This document shows, piece after piece, positions 23,301-35,305 of a DNA stretch of 64,000 bases. Both the position numbers and the translations under genes were made by a program. Source of the stretch: Patella vulgata (Eukaryota > Mollusca > Gastropoda > Patellidae); NCBI RefSeq assembly GCF_932274485.2, contig NC_065884.2, positions 59,210,546 to 59,274,545 of the forward strand, given 5' to 3'. The stretch's first letter is position 1; the number at the start of each line of letters is the position of its first letter. Below the pieces are notes generated by a model. That model made no database searches, was not told the origin of the DNA, and saw only the letters and a program-made list of their open reading frames with translations.

Positions 23301-26300
23301 TGTCAAGAAGTTAATCAGCATATTTTATAAGCTCTATGCTGAATGAAATTGTAAAACGTATTAAGTGTATATGGGTAATGGTGCCCAATACTATGAAATA
23401 GTTTTACATGTCAGTGGTTTCAATGGTGCCTGCCAGTCAGATGCTATAAATAGACCTTGTATTAAACACCAGATATCTGTTTATAGACAATTATAAATTC
23501 TTCATTCCTTAATGTGTGATATGGATGTTTTGAACTGTTCCTTCTTTTGTTTATATTCACAAATCTCACAAGTTCCATCTGGATAGAAACAAAGTATATA
23601 ATATAAACTGTATACTTCAAGTTTAAAGAGGCGTTATCACTCTTACTAAGTATATAAATGTAATAAATTTTAATATAAACCTAGACTCCCAACATAATTA
23701 CTGAAAATCAGAACACTGACATTCCTAGAGTAAGCTTTCTCGTGCAATTGTTCTTTTAAATTTCAAGAAAAACAGATTTTTTTAAAAAATAAATTATAAG
23801 TTTAAACATTATCTTAGTAACGATTGGTTAAATCTGACTCAAATTTTGCATTGAAGTGAAGCAGATTTGAACATGTATGATATAAATCTCTTAAGTCAAA
23901 TCATATCAAATTGAAAATTTGTAAAGAACCATCCAAGACCTCCAAAGTACTAATGCCTCTTTAATGCAAAGATGCACCACTCCCACTTCCTTTTGATAAT
24001 GTTATAATTATAGAGGTATTTGAATTCAAATTTAAGTGGCAAGCTTAGAATTGAGATGAAATGGGGTTTTATGTTCAACTTTTTTGCACTGAATGTGCTA
24101 ATGAAAGTTAGAAGCGATTGAAAATGAATACATGGTAGATACATGTACACATGTAATAACTGAATATCAACATTTTAATATTTGAATATTTATATTAAGA
24201 CCAAGCCTATTTTAAATTGTAATTCTTCAGCATCTTGATAACATACATGTAGCCACTTGTGTGATCTGATTAAAATACAGATCTATATTTCGGGTTTTTT
24301 TTTTATACTTTCGATGGCCTCTATTACATAAAGATCTGATCAGTTGTAGTGGAAGGTTGCATCAGGGGTCATACAAATGGTATTTGAACTATTACGTCAG
24401 GCATTTGATTAACCAATCAATGTTGATGTTTCTATTGGAATAACCACAGTTCTGTGCTCAGCACGCCAAGAACTCGCTGTAGCACTGAGTAGCAGACCGT
24501 CACATTGGCTAATCCGTCAAATAACAACTCTTCCAGATCCTAGTGTAGTAAAGACAAGTAAAATGTAATTTTGAACTATAAAAAACTGAACAAAATAGGA
24601 TCTGTGTTTCAAACAGGAAATTTTGACTTTTTTCAATTTTTTTGTCAATTTTTAACTATTATGAAAATCAGATAAATACATGTTAGTGAATTGTCTTGCT
24701 ATGTATGAGCACATAAGAAGTTTTAAGGTTAAAATGTTTCTGTTTCTTGGAGGTATTATTGCATTTTTTGGAGTGAGAGTTCGCGTAAAAACAGGATGTC
24801 TTTCACAAATAAATACTGTTTAGCTGATGTGGGCTTAGTTTAGTGACAAAAAATATGTTTTTGAAAAAAGAAGAGTGTCGATTTGGCTTTTATCAAATTT
24901 TGGAAAGGAGCTTTTCAAATATAAATAATAGACACTATGTATTCAACTAACCTTCTGGAACATATTTGTAAATGAAAGGAGATTTAAATATAAATGTGTA
25001 TTATAATAAAGCTAACATTAATTATAAATTGAGAGTTACAAGTATATTATATGACTGGGTGAAAACTAGTCTATCAGGAAGTTTGAATAAATTCTGTACT
25101 TATATTCTGGTAATAACACCCTAAAATCCTGTTTGATGTTACTTGTATACGTACATGTACATGTATAATACAGACTCACAACGATACTAAAGTATATAAA
25201 CAGGATTAGGAATAATATTAATTTCAAATACATTAGGCCCTTATTATATAAAGATTAATTCAAATCTATACAAACCCTGATACCTAAACCTTTTTGATAT
25301 CATTTCTGGTAAATAGAGCCTAGATTAATTTTTGGAAAATATAAGTATTAACATTTGTAGTAGCTATCATATGTGAGATTTATAATATTTCAAAACCAGA
25401 CAGAATACAAGCGATTATTAATGCTATAAAGCATTTATTGCTGTGAACAGGTAACAAAAATAATCTCAAAATCAGACCTGATAAATTACCTCAGAATAAA
25501 ATAAAACAGAAAAATCAGCCTCCCAAAACACATTTTAAGTCACCTTCAAATTTTTTTACTCCACCTAGACGCTTCATACACTGCTTGATTTAAAGGAACA
25601 GCTAGCATGATTATTCGTGTATAAAGTATATACATGTATGAGCAGGGATGTGATTCGAGTATATGAAATTGATAGATTTGAATACATTTTGGACCAAAAT
25701 GCCTCTAATACATCATGTATATATACATGTAGGTTGTTTTTATTGTGTGCGGTCTTAAACTCTATCACTCATGGCCGTTGGAACTGGCCCAATAATATAA
25801 AAGCCATCCAGGACCTCATTTTTTCTTTGCTAAGCCTCCCCGATATGAATTTCGTTCCAACGGACCTGTACCCCATATATAACCTCTGTTGTGGCATGTT
25901 GGGTCTTTAAGGTATGATTTATGTCAATAAAATGAAATAGAACTCATTTATTTTACACATTTGTCCCAATGTAAAATGCCATTTGCCACTTATATCCTAA
26001 TACCAAACTAAAGTTGTTTCCTGTAAAATTATATCCCAATGCTTCAATTGACTTGTTGTTAACCTTTTGACCTGGGCAAGCAGACAAAATAACAGTTTTA
26101 TCCTGATAGTAAATATCTATTACATCATTAATGTTGAACATGTATTAGTTGAACCAAGACCCATCACACCATCATGAATCATGCTATCAACTAGTATTTG
26201 TCTTTTCAAATTTAAACTTTAAAGATATAGAATGACTAGTTCATACATGTAGCATGAAATTATTATCAGTGCCAAATACCATTCTGAACCAGTATTTGTC

Positions 26301-29300
26301 TTTTGGAATTTAAACTTTACAGATGAAAAGTTACTGTAGTTCATACCATGAAATTATTATCCATGCCAAACACCATTCTGAATCATTGTATGAATCAGTA
26401 TTTGTCTTTCGGAATTTAAACTTAAAAGATATAAATTACTGTAGTTCATACCATAAAATTATTATCCGTGCCAAACACCATCCTGAATCATTGTACGAAC
26501 CAGTATTTGTTGTTTGAAATTTAAACTGCCAAACACTATTCTGATTCATTCTAGTTCTTGTCTTTCGGAATATAAAACTTCACATATAAAAAGTTACTGT
26601 AGTTGATACCATGAAATTATTATCCTGTATAAGAGTTATGGAGAGATAGTGAAATGGGTTTCTTTCCATGATCCATCCCTCCATTTTTGTGTTTCTGGAG
26701 CATGTCTGTTTAAAGATTTCTTTGTTAAACTTTGTACACACATCAACCTATTATAGTAGTTGTGCCATGTTGATAATTAATAATATCTCAGATTTGACCA
26801 AGCTCAAATCAGTTTAACAGTATTTATTTGTGAAAGAGAGAGAAAGGGGGTTTAACGTCCACTCAACACAAACTAGGTCATTTTGGGACCGACATATGGT
26901 TTAATTTTTTATTTCAATATTTCACTTGCACGTAGGGGTCTTTAGCAGTGGGAGGAAACTTGAGGACCCAGAGAAAACCCAGGAAGTTGGACAGACGACC
27001 ATACTCCTTGTCACGTACAACCAGGGATTTGAAACCAATGACAGGCTTTATGATACAGCACGCACGTGCTAACCATTCAACCCCCCTTATTTGTGAAAGC
27101 ACATATTTAAAAATTAGGAGTGATGTTTTTATGCATGATCTTACGCCAAAACCCGAAAAAAAAAAAGACAAATCACCTCCCAAGAAACAACAGAGCAAAA
27201 TGTTTAACTAAAAGATGTGGGAAGTTAATGACTTGAGTCTTCCTGTTGCCATTAATGTTTAATGGTGGTCTAAAATGTGTCAAAAATTTGGGAATTCAGA
27301 ATTTGCAGGAATGATGAGTTTTAATACTTTAAGCGTTAATAACACACAGACATGTGCCCAGGTAAAACTCAAATGTTCTTTAAAGAGTCGGACAAGTGAC
27401 ACCTCAAACTATTTCTGTACATTGTCACAGGTTTTGTTTGTTAGGTTTGTGAAGTGTTAAATTGACTTCTCCTGTAGAACACACGTCTCTGTACTAAAAA
27501 CCAAAGACATGAAAAGATAGGAGTGACAGACAAAGAAAATGTCTCGCAAATTATACAGGGTCAAAGTACATCTATTTAACCCTCTTTAAACTCATGATGT
27601 AAGTTTACTGCTACAATGGAGACAGGTTTCTGATTTTCTATATCTAATTGAGAATTAAGTATGAGGATTTTAGATTATATGGTTTATATTTGTAAGATTA
27701 GCCTACCATTATGTTATGTCTATGGTCATGATCTTACATCACTACATGTACTTGAATATAAGTTATATCAATTTAACATGAGTATAGTATACATGTAAGT
27801 AAGAGATAAGAATAAGATTAATGTTACCTCTACTATACTACTTGTATAATTATGATATAAAGGTTGTATATTTTTTTGTGATTAATACCCCTTGTTATCA
27901 ACTGGTATTTTGACTTTTGGACCCAAATTGTACATGTATTGGCAGTTCACAGGTCTGTACCTACTAAACATAAATAACTACAGATGTTTCTCCTTATATT
28001 TTGACAGCAGTTGGTTGTCTTGCCATTGATAGACACTTTATTCCTTGCTAGACCTCTGCCTGAACCTAATCCTTGGCCCAGCTGACAAAGTTGTCTTTCA
28101 AAAACTACAGGAAATGGTTATGAACATTGTATCCTAATGTACCAAATGCAGTGCAAAATTAAACAGATTTCGAAATGTAGCATAGAGGTAGGGTGGAGGG
28201 GGGATGCATGTGAGGTTGTTTTATGTTTGTCATTCTTAGCTTGATAATATTCACAGATTTTCGAATTTAATCCAATGTTTTCATGTAAAATAGAATTTTA
28301 TAAATCCTAAAATTAAAGTGACTGTATTATTCATACTACATGTCGAATTTGAGATTAGAACAGAACAGATGTTACCAATATTGATTACTTATTGATCTGG
28401 GTGGACAAAAAACAATCAAATGAAAAAAAAAAGTATTCGCCTTTCAGATTTAAAATAGGCAAATGTTCTCTTTAAGTCAGAAGCCTAATTTTATCACAGG
28501 ATGTGATGATGTGAAGGTCAACAACCCTATTCACACTGTGATAACAATTTAACATGCCATTGATAATTTCAAAATTTGATCCTCTTAAAAGGGCTTTATC
28601 GATTAGATTACATACTATGTGTAGTATTCATCTGATAGGTTAATTGTCCCCCGCCTTTCGAAGAAAGCAGGGGACTATTAAAATGGGTTCGTCCGTCTGT
28701 CTGTCCGTCTGTCTGTCCGTCACACTTTTTGGGACACAATAACTCTCTTCCTAATTGAGCTAGAATGTTCAAACTTGGTGTATGTGTTTATTAGGTCAAT
28801 GCCTTGATGGAGTTCGAAGATGAGCATTTTCCGCTTAGGGTAAGCAGAGATAAGCAATTTGATTGGTTGATGCTTTGGGACACGATAACTCTCTTCCTAA
28901 TTGGGCTAGAATGTTCAAACTTGGTGTATGTGTTGATTAGGTCAATGCCTTGATGGAGTTCGAAGATGAGCATTTTCCGCTTAGGGTAAGCAGAGAAAAG
29001 CAATTTGATTGGTTGATGCTTTGGGACACGATAACTTTTAATTGAGCTAGAATGTTCAAACTTGGTGTATGTGTTTATTAGGTCAATGCCTTGATGGAGT
29101 TCGAAGATGAGCATTTTCCGCTTAGGGTAAGCAGAGATAAGCAATTTGATTGGTTGATACTTTGGGGCACGATAACTCTCTTCCTAATTGAGCTAGAATG
29201 TTCAAACTTGGTGTATGTGTTGATTAGGTCAATGCCTTGATGGAGTTCGAAGATGAGCATTTTCCGCTTAGGGTAAGCAGAGATAAGCAATTTGATTAGA

Positions 29301-31762
29301 TGAGCATTTTCCGCTTAGGGTAAGCAGAGATAAGCAATTTGATTGGTTGATACTTTGGGGCACGATAACTCTCTTCCTAATTGAGCTAGAATGTTCAAAC
29401 TTGGTGTATGTGTTGATAAGGTCAATGCCTTGTTGGTTGATGCTTTAGGACAAGATAACTTTGATAGAGAGTGATGAAACTTAAGTGTATAGTTGATAAT
29501 CAGTTTGATTGCTTGATACTTTAAAAAAAATAAATGTGCGATAAATTAATGTGTCATCTATTTATTTTGGTATTTTGGCGGGGGACATCAGCCTCACTGT
29601 TGGCTTGTTTATACCAAGGATATCTCACTGTGCTACATGTATAACAGATTTTATACCCACAGCTGCAAATCTAAAAATGAGGCACCGGCCACAGACTATG
29701 TCAGATCAGACACCAATTCAGCAGTGCCTGCCAATTTTTATTGATATTTTTCATAAATGTCTGGCACAAAGTTCCAAATATCATAAGTGCCCAACATTTA
29801 GTCCAGTACAACTAGAATCATTATTTCCATTCCTGCACACTTGCAGACTCGGATTTAGTAATTAGTTTGTCTTAGGATTATTTAATACGTGGTCCACCTA
29901 TAAAGTGCTAAATTATCACAATACAGGCTTAATACGGTAAAGCTTATACATGAAGTTTCTTTGTTTTGAATATATTTTTTTAATGATTTAGGAGATCAAA
30001 TACAAATACTTAATAGATGTGTCGCTGGTATGAATTTTTTTATAAATCAATAAGATATTTTCTTTGATAAGAATGGTGACAGAAGTTTGTCAACACCTGT
30101 TGCTAATGTTAAAATTAATAAAAGACAAACAACACTACAACTATACATGTCAAAAAACAGAATATATTACAATTTCTCCCTTGACTGATTTACTCGTGGA
30201 GTAGACTTGCCCTTGACTGATTTACTCTAATAATGATTGGAGTAGAATCACTCTTGAATGAACTACTCTGAACTCATTGGTGTAAAATTACTCTTGAATG
30301 ATTTACTGTAAAGTGATTGGTGTTAAATCACCTTTGAATGATTTACTCTTAAATTGAATGATTGGTGTAAAATTACCCTTGACTGACTTACGGTACTCTA
30401 AAAATGATTGGCTTAAAATCACCCTTGAATCAATTGTTCTTAAATTAAGTAAACGGTATAGAATCTCTATTGAATGAGTTATTACTCTTAAATGATTTAC
30501 TCTAAAATGATTGGTGTAAAATCTCTTTGAGTCGGTCATTATAACCATTATGTTGGATTCGCAGTTAGTGGGTATACATGTACACGAACTGACATGTGAA
30601 GTTTTCATGTATTTACTTTGATTGCTTTCTCCAACACTAATTAAGAGTATGCAAATACCTGCAAGGTACATGTAAATATTACAGCATAGACAAATGAAAC
30701 AGTTCAACTGGGTTGGATTGCATAATCCTTCAGAGAGAGAGAGAGAGAGAGGGAGCGAGATGGTGTTTAATGTCCACTCAACACAAACTAGGTCATTTTG
30801 GGACTAACATATGGTTTACTTTTATTTCAATAATTCGCTTGTGCGGAGGGGTCTTTAGCAGTGGGAGGACCCGGAGAAAACCCACGAGGTTAGACAGTCG
30901 ACCCTACTCCTTGTCACAATAATCCTTCGGTCATTGACACTTCAGTATGAAATTCTTTAGACGTTTTTTTGAAGACATACATGTAGGCACTTAAGCTAAT
31001 ATACAAATATTAAAGATACATCAGCCTATGTTTAGATAAAGAGATGGCCGTTCTTGCTGTAATAGTTCAAAATTAGATAATGAAAAATGAATACATTGAA
31101 AACTTAAGTCAAATTACAGGAACTGTATTCTGAGTGAAGTTATAGGTGTTTGAAATTTTAACAAGAAATAGCCAATTGTCAAATAAACCAGTTTAAAAAA
31201 AACAAGCTCTGTACCAGTCTTTGAGAAGGCTTTCTTAAAAGCTGTCTTATCTTGGCCATCTGATTAAGCGGCTTAAAATCACAGGCACTAGTATAGCTTG
31301 CTTTGGGCACGTGCAGATAAGCCAGCTTCTTGGCAGAATGATGACATGCTTGATTAACTCTAACCTTTAACCAACAAGGTCAAAATGGTTGAACTGGTTT
31401 GGTTTATAGTATGTGTCTTAAAATCCACAGCGATTTTGAACATGCTACTACTAGTTAATATTTGCCTGGTCCCAGTTTCACAAAGCATTCTTAGTCTCAG
31501 ACCAAAGTTAAGAACCTAAGTCTGAGAATGTGTTGTGAAAATGTACATGCATTAATATTATAAAACCTTCAATTGATCACTAATTTTGTTTCCATTAAAT
31601 CAAAGATTAATGTAAACAGGAGGTACATGTTAATGTTCAATCTAAATCAAGTGCTTAGAACTTTTCCTATTTCTAAAATTAATGATTTTTATGTGATTTT
31701 ATTTTCAGACATTAGAAGCTAAAGATGTTACCTGTACAAGAAAGTATCAGAGAGCCGAGTAA
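17310..31762 (+). CDS. Fatty acid-binding protein (intracellular lipid-binding family)
   Basis: Complete gene. Exons 17310-17385, 18364-18536, 21830-21928, 31709-31762 (TAA) give 133 aa, the standard FABP length. The start has A at -3 and G at +4. The N-terminal FQGKWNMIDSENFDEYMQAVG matches the FABP signature; the helix pair is at about 15-36 and the ten-strand barrel follows. The carboxylate-binding residues are present: Arg107 in VITREVNG and Arg127-x-Tyr129 in CTRKYQ. Intron positions (after residues 25, 83 and 116) match the conserved four-exon FABP gene structure. The protein should be a cytosolic carrier of long-chain fatty acids or retinoid-like ligands; the exact subfamily cannot be named. 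The third intron is 9.8 kb and holds many repeats and a strong G-quadruplex motif. An AATAAA lies 180 nt after the stop. Confidence 0.97.
17938..18009. repeat. Poly-C / poly-A low-complexity tract
   Basis: Two long C runs separated by an AAAACTTTATTTATAAACT-like spacer, then a long A run, in FABP intron 1; the spacer is echoed just after the A run, so the block is locally duplicated. Confidence 0.85.
18866..18995 (+). mobile_element. SINE-A 3' fragment
   Basis: Plus-oriented 3' half: CAAATTATTGAAATG, CAAAATGACCTAGTTTGTGTTGAGTGG-type phrases, then a CT-rich tail. The head is missing. In FABP intron 2. Confidence 0.75.
19548..19755 (-). mobile_element. SINE-B copy (minus), partial
   Basis: CAGTGTGCTATGAGGGAAAT, then TTTTGCCCGGACAGTGGC and on to ACAAGGGGAAACC, the SINE-B body in minus orientation; both ends are missing. 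Adjoins an opposite-facing copy. Confidence 0.8.
19800..20010 (+). mobile_element. SINE-B copy (plus), diverged
   Basis: Plus-oriented body phrases (GTTCGGATGAGATGGAAAAT, CCTCATAGCACTTTGCATGG, TCCATCTTCATTAGCTCAGT), facing the minus copy at its left. Old, without a clear head. Confidence 0.7.
20133..20431 (-). mobile_element. SINE-A copy inserted into a SINE-B copy, with target duplication
   Basis: Full-length SINE-A in minus orientation (insert about 20147-20417) flanked by the direct repeat TGACACTGACAGAG at 20133-20146 and 20418-20431. The flanks continue as the body of a plus SINE-B (left about 20090, right to about 20630), where the family reads roughly TTGTCAGTGGTGCAGGACAG. SINE-A therefore moved after this SINE-B copy had settled. 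Confidence 0.88.
20432..20630 (+). mobile_element. SINE-B copy, right part of interrupted element
   Basis: From GGCTTGGCAAGGGACAATG through CTTTCGGATGGGATGGAAAA to TAGGACATTAAATCCCATTT, the 3' part of SINE-B; its left part lies before 20133. Confidence 0.85.
20915..21235. repeat. Element with hairpin start and 147-bp internal repeats
   Basis: Opens with a small hairpin (CCCACATTGAAATGTGG) and TGTTGTTGTCGGTCCGGCGTC. A unit beginning GCTAAAGTTAATATCTGATT at 20994 recurs at 21141, a 147-bp period. The design is like the element at 28645. No coding frame. Confidence 0.65.
21256..21567. repeat. Dispersed repeat with near-exact internal duplication
   Basis: A stretch of about 60 bp starting CAAATTTCGTGTGAAGCCTG occurs at about 21313 and again at about 21508 with no difference that I see, a period of about 195 bp. 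The left part is related to the repeats at 4362 and 39589. Confidence 0.75.
21951..22310. mobile_element. MITE with 9-bp target duplication, copy 1
   Basis: 360 bp with inverted ends CAATCTGATTAAAGTACAG and CTGTGTTTTAATCAGATTG, flanked by ATTGTTTTC on both sides (21942-21950, 22311-22319). It begins just 22 nt after FABP exon 3. No coding frame. The 9-bp duplication is typical of Mutator-like elements (inference). Confidence 0.88.
22335..22353 (+). other. G-quadruplex motif with one-base loops
   Basis: Four G runs of 3, 3, 5 and 5 separated by single bases (A, T, A), on the coding strand in FABP intron 3. Such short loops predict a very stable quadruplex in DNA or pre-mRNA. Confidence 0.8.
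22649..22815 (-). mobile_element. SINE-A copy, truncated
   Basis: AATGGGGTTTAGCGTCC, TTTCAATAATTCACG and GACAGGTGACCATACTCCTG in minus orientation; the middle is shortened and the tRNA-like head is mostly lost. Confidence 0.8.
22951..23194. mobile_element. Small inverted-end element (GATGCATTATG ends), copy 1
   Basis: Left end TTAAAGATGCATTATGTAAG and right end CTTACTGCATAATGCATC are near inverted repeats. Related copies at about 31010-31190 and 45204-45612 share AGATAAAGAGATGGCCGTTC-like and GACTTGTAATAGGCAGATTT phrases. Non-coding. Confidence 0.7.
24263..24616. mobile_element. MITE with 9-bp target duplication family, copy 2
   Basis: Left end ATCTGATTAAAATACAGATC, internal sequence alignable with the copy at 21951 (GATCAGTTG, TTGATGTTTCTA, CTCGCTGTA, CTTCCAGATCCTA), right end degraded. 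Its flanks no longer show a duplication. Confidence 0.8.
26170..26625. repeat. Tandem repeat, ~90-125 bp units, about four copies
   Basis: Units share CCATGAAATTATTATC, GCCAAACACCATTCTGAATC, CAGTATTTGTCTTTCGGAAT and GTTACTGTAGTTCATACC. Unit length varies. In FABP intron 3; the small open frames are by-products. Confidence 0.8.
26834..27087 (-). mobile_element. SINE-A copy
   Basis: AG-rich start, GGGGGTTTAACGTCCACTCA, full body and part of the head in minus orientation, ending near CGTGCTAACCATTCAACCCC. In FABP intron 3. Confidence 0.88.
28645..29587. mobile_element. Non-autonomous element with ~146-bp core repeats (HINE/pearl-like?)
   Basis: Outer ends TGTCCCCCGCC (28645-28655) and GGCGGGGGACA (29577-29587) are perfect inverted repeats. 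Next to the left end is a hairpin around TTCGAA, then a GTCCGTCTGTCT microsatellite, then about 4.6 units of a 146-bp repeat (unit starts near 28731, 28877, 29023, 29164 and 29356). One unit is partly duplicated near 29298. This layout of hairpin, microsatellite and core repeats resembles bivalve pearl elements and Helentron-linked HINEs, but the assignment is inference. Long minus frames across the repeats arise from the repetition and encode nothing I recognise. Confidence 0.7.
30178..30530. repeat. Minisatellite, ~45-55 bp units
   Basis: About seven diverged units built from TGATTGGTGTAAAATCACCC and TTGAATGATTTACTCTAAA, in FABP intron 3. Unit length drifts by insertions of A/T runs. Confidence 0.8.
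30730..30920 (-). mobile_element. SINE-A copy, head missing
   Basis: Pure (AG)n start, then the conserved body to ACCCTACTCCTTGTCACA; the tRNA-like head is absent and a small stretch before GACCCGGAG is lost. Confidence 0.85.
31010..31190. mobile_element. Small inverted-end element, copy 2 (partial)
   Basis: TTTAGATAAAGAGATGGCCG, AGTTCAAAATTAGATAATG and TGAATACATTGAAAA align with the copy at 22951; the right end is not preserved. Confidence 0.6.
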
Positions 31763-31940
31763 CTGACAATAGGGATGATATCATCTTTTATATTTTCATT
31801 TTTATAATGACATTGTGTTAAAATCTGGGGAAAGTCATGTGGGGATGGAAGCAAAATATCGAGATGTTCTTAGATGCCAAAATTAAATTTTAAATTATTC
31901 GGAATTGCTTCTGTTATAAACGAAGCTCATACTGTATGCC

Positions 31941-31946
31941 AATAAA
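31941..31946 (+). promoter_or_regulatory. Likely polyadenylation signal of FABP
   Basis: AATAAA about 180 nt after the FABP stop codon, the first such hexamer in the 3' flank. Confidence 0.6.
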
Positions 31947-33759
31947 TGAATGTCACAATTTTAAGGGGTGGGGGACAACTACACTACATTGTTTCAGTGG
32001 TATTTAGTAATTGAACCGGAACTATGCAGGAGATGATTCTGTGGAATATGTGACTTTATCACGCTAATAATTGAGTAATTGTATTCCCCAGAATTAAGTC
32101 CAGTGTGTACACAGTAAATGGTTATTGGTTATTTTACAGAATGAATTCTTACAACACAATTGTTTGTTTTATGGTACATTATACTGAAAGTTTCTGATTG
32201 TCATTTGAAAGATTTTCAATCCTTTGCAAATTAAAATATTTTAAAAAATAAATTCCTAAACGGAATATCGGTTAATAATGGTTCAGTTCCTTTTGTGTTT
32301 TCAAAGCTATGATGAACTGAAATTCGTCTACATTCGATTTAAATGGGATGTGGTCACAACAAGCTAATCGTTGCTTAAATGTTTTGATGGCCAGCTTTAT
32401 TATTTGATTAAATCCAAGCTGTCTATTAAACTGTCTAAAAATGGAATTGACAATCAGGGGCTTTACATGATTTGGTTTATTATTGATGAATTTTGTAAGA
32501 ATTGCATCCATTCATTATTATGTATTTTAACAGTTTGTTGGTGAAGGTATAAAATAACTATTTAATCTTTTGCAAAATGTGACATGTTTTTAACTTAAAC
32601 ATCTTTTACATAATTAATAATATTTTTAATTTTTTAACTTTAAACACCCTCAATCTCTAATTTTTGAAATTTTAATTTATTAATAGATTTCTCAATGATT
32701 GGGTTGATTGTACATGTACATACATGTAGACTATATTTTAATTGTAACTGAGTACAGAACAGCCTCGTCAAGTATGTTAATGAATAAGTCCTATCTTCAA
32801 ATGTAGCAGCTAAAATGGGTTAAACATAGATAACAGAAACTGAACTACTATGCTAAATACTATAGTTGCTTATGGTTAACAGCCTATTGAATTTGGTGTA
32901 ACTTTCACAGTCAAGTTGCAAATTCAAGTCATTATGTTTTTAATTTTCATTAGATTTTAACTTGTTAAAATTATCAAAAAAGAACAAATCATATGGAATA
33001 CAGTTAATCGTTTGTTACACATATAGCACAACATTTCAACAATTATTCTGTTATTGTATTCAAGCACAAATACTAGTTAGTTAACTAAAAGGTATATTAA
33101 TATGGAATACAATCACTCAAGGATTATAATGTTATCATCTTTCAATGTCATTATATTACACTAGTTAAATTGTGATAATATGTTTCAATATATTCCATTA
33201 TTTTAACATGTATGCTGTACCTATCAATAATATTTTATACCAATAACTCAATCATCTTCCTATTGTCATGTATGAAAAATGTGATGTTGCTTACACCCTT
33301 GGCTGCTATTAGAGTTGTTCGTCTAAAAGATATATATTTACACTGAGTGATCAGGACAAGAAAAATATTCTTACTTCTATTACATGTGCATACATACATG
33401 TATAAACAACGAAATTTGTTAGTCATGTGATCTCCTTATGTAAAGGAGAGGTGGTATCGGATGTTCTAGAAAGGATAAGCATAGACTATCTTGTTCTTGA
33501 TACAACTAAATTAAACGCTAGTTTGAATTTGGATATTAGAAGTTGATTTTTCTGACCAGTGTTCTTTAACAGTGTCAAGTGTTAAGCATCATAGTTCTTT
33601 CATGCTTTTCAGTGATTGTGAGGATGATAATCCAATATATGATATCCTGTCAGTATTAAATTACACCCCTGTCAATATGTGATGAGTGTATCCTTAGCTT
33701 TATGTTATTTTATGAAGAACCAATATTTTTATTTATGGTTGTTATGTTTATGTAAAATA

Positions 33760-33920
33760 TCAGTTATTTAATGTATCATGCAATGCCTGCAAGTCAACTC
33801 AAAAATGTTAGTTATTGAATGTATCCTACAATGCTTACATACAAGTTAACTCAAAAATATTAGTTATTGAATCTATCCTACAATGCTTACATACTGCAAG
33901 TCAACTCAAAAATTATTAGT
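33760..33920. repeat. Tandem repeat, ~62-bp unit, about 2.5 copies
   Basis: Units share TTAGTTATTGAATGTATCCT, ACAATGCTTACATAC and AAGTCAACTCAAAAAT. Just to the right, about 33960-34170, a second local duplication (TTAATGACCTC and ACCATTTCTTGCC repeated) is seen. Confidence 0.8.
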
Positions 33921-34334
33921 TATAATTAGTTACAACCCAAAAATAGAAATTTCAATCTTATTTATTTAATTGATCATATATTATATCTTTTCTTAGATGT
34001 TATTTAATGACCTCAAAACATACCATTTCTTGCCGTTTCTACCTATAAACTATTTGAAATGAAGGCATCAAAAATAGGAATTCAAATCTTATGCATGTAA
34101 TTGATCATATATATCTCTCTCTTTTAAGAAGTTTCTTAATGACCTCATCATCTACCATTTCTTGCCCTATCAAAAAAGTATCATTAAAATGTAAATGGTC
34201 TGAAAATTCTTTAAATTTACAATCATAAATGTGGTTATAATTAAATGTTATTTTAATGTATTCAGTGTTTTTGTTAAGGTTATATTGATTTTTTAAAATC
34301 ATGTAATGGTTGATTTATGCTGCAATTATAAACC

Positions 34335-34640
34335 TTTTGGGGGGTTGGGTGGCCGAATGGTTAGCGCATGTGCGTGCTGTATCATAAGGTCTGTCATTGA
34401 GTCAACTGACAGGGTTTCGATTCTCAGGTTGTACGTGACAAGGAGTAGGGTCGTGACAAGGAGTAGGGTAGCTTGTCCAACCTTGTGGGTTTTCTCTGGA
34501 TCCTCTGGTTTCCTCCCACTGCTACAGACCCTTACGCGCTGGCAAGTTATTGAAATAAAATTGAACCCTATGTTAGTCCTGAAATGACCTAGTTTGTGTC
34601 GAGTGGACATTGAACTCCATTTCTCTCTCTCTATCTCTCT
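34335..34640 (+). mobile_element. SINE-A copy, full length, plus strand
   Basis: The best complete copy in plus orientation: A box TGGCCGAATGGTTAGCGC at about 34350, long variable-arm-like stretch, B box GGTTTCGATTC at about 34412, body, then TCTCTCTCTCT tail. An internal GTGACAAGGAGTAGGGT is duplicated. It looks like a tRNA-Leu/Ser (class II) derived head. Confidence 0.92.
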
Positions 34641-34994
34641 ATAATCATTTTTCTTTCTTTAAAATTCACTGTTTTAATGGCAATTTGAGAAGTAGATACA
34701 TGGCACACCTCTTGTTGTGGAGTAAAAACTTGTTTTAATTACTTTTTGTACAGATTTAACAAACAATTTGAATTTTCACAAAAGCTAGTTAGACACAGTC
34801 TACATTGCCCACACACATTTATTACATTTCGGTCATGTTGAAGTAATTAATACTTGAAGTTTTCAATTACAACAGCTCTGTATCATTATTGATTAGATTT
34901 ATCAGATTGTCATTAAGAGAAACGTCTTGAAGAGCCAGTAATATCTTATATTACAAGAAAAAACAATTACTCAATAAAGTTATATAAGTTTTTA

Positions 34995-35305
34995 AAACCC
35001 TTTAGCACCTGGTACACATAAATATTGATTACTGTTCCCTGAAGAAATTAATTATTTTTTTCTACAATTAGTTTTAGAATTCATTTTCAAAACCATCCGA
35101 AACTACTGGTCTCTAGATTGTCTCAATTCACAGAACTACAGTGAAAATATACAGAAGAGTTCTTTGGAAAACAGTTGCTGTTTTAATCAGAGCTATGTTT
35201 GTACAATGATTCTCTTATCCTTTTCAAGCACAATTACAATCCTTATACAGTTCACAGCTGTGATTAGGAGAGTTTGAGGGGCTGTAAGGAGCAGTAGTTT
35301 GGGGC
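34995..35305. repeat. Dispersed repeat family (CCCTTTAGCACCTGGTAC), copy 1
   Basis: Begins AAACCCTTTAGCACCTGGTA and holds TTCACAGCTGTG and GGAGCAGTAG. Related sequence recurs at about 39182-39360 and 58715-58925. Non-coding, family unknown. Confidence 0.65.

Noticed and set aside
28791-29290. Minus-strand open frames across the 146-bp repeats
   Set aside because: Open only because the repeats lack stops in that frame; no protein family resemblance, and the stretch is the core of a non-coding element.
34345-34420. tRNA gene (A and B boxes at the SINE-A head)
   Set aside because: The boxes are present, but the arms do not pair as a tRNA and the sequence continues into the SINE body; the same head recurs many times. 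The SINE-B heads at 36690, 45880 and 46250 were rejected likewise.
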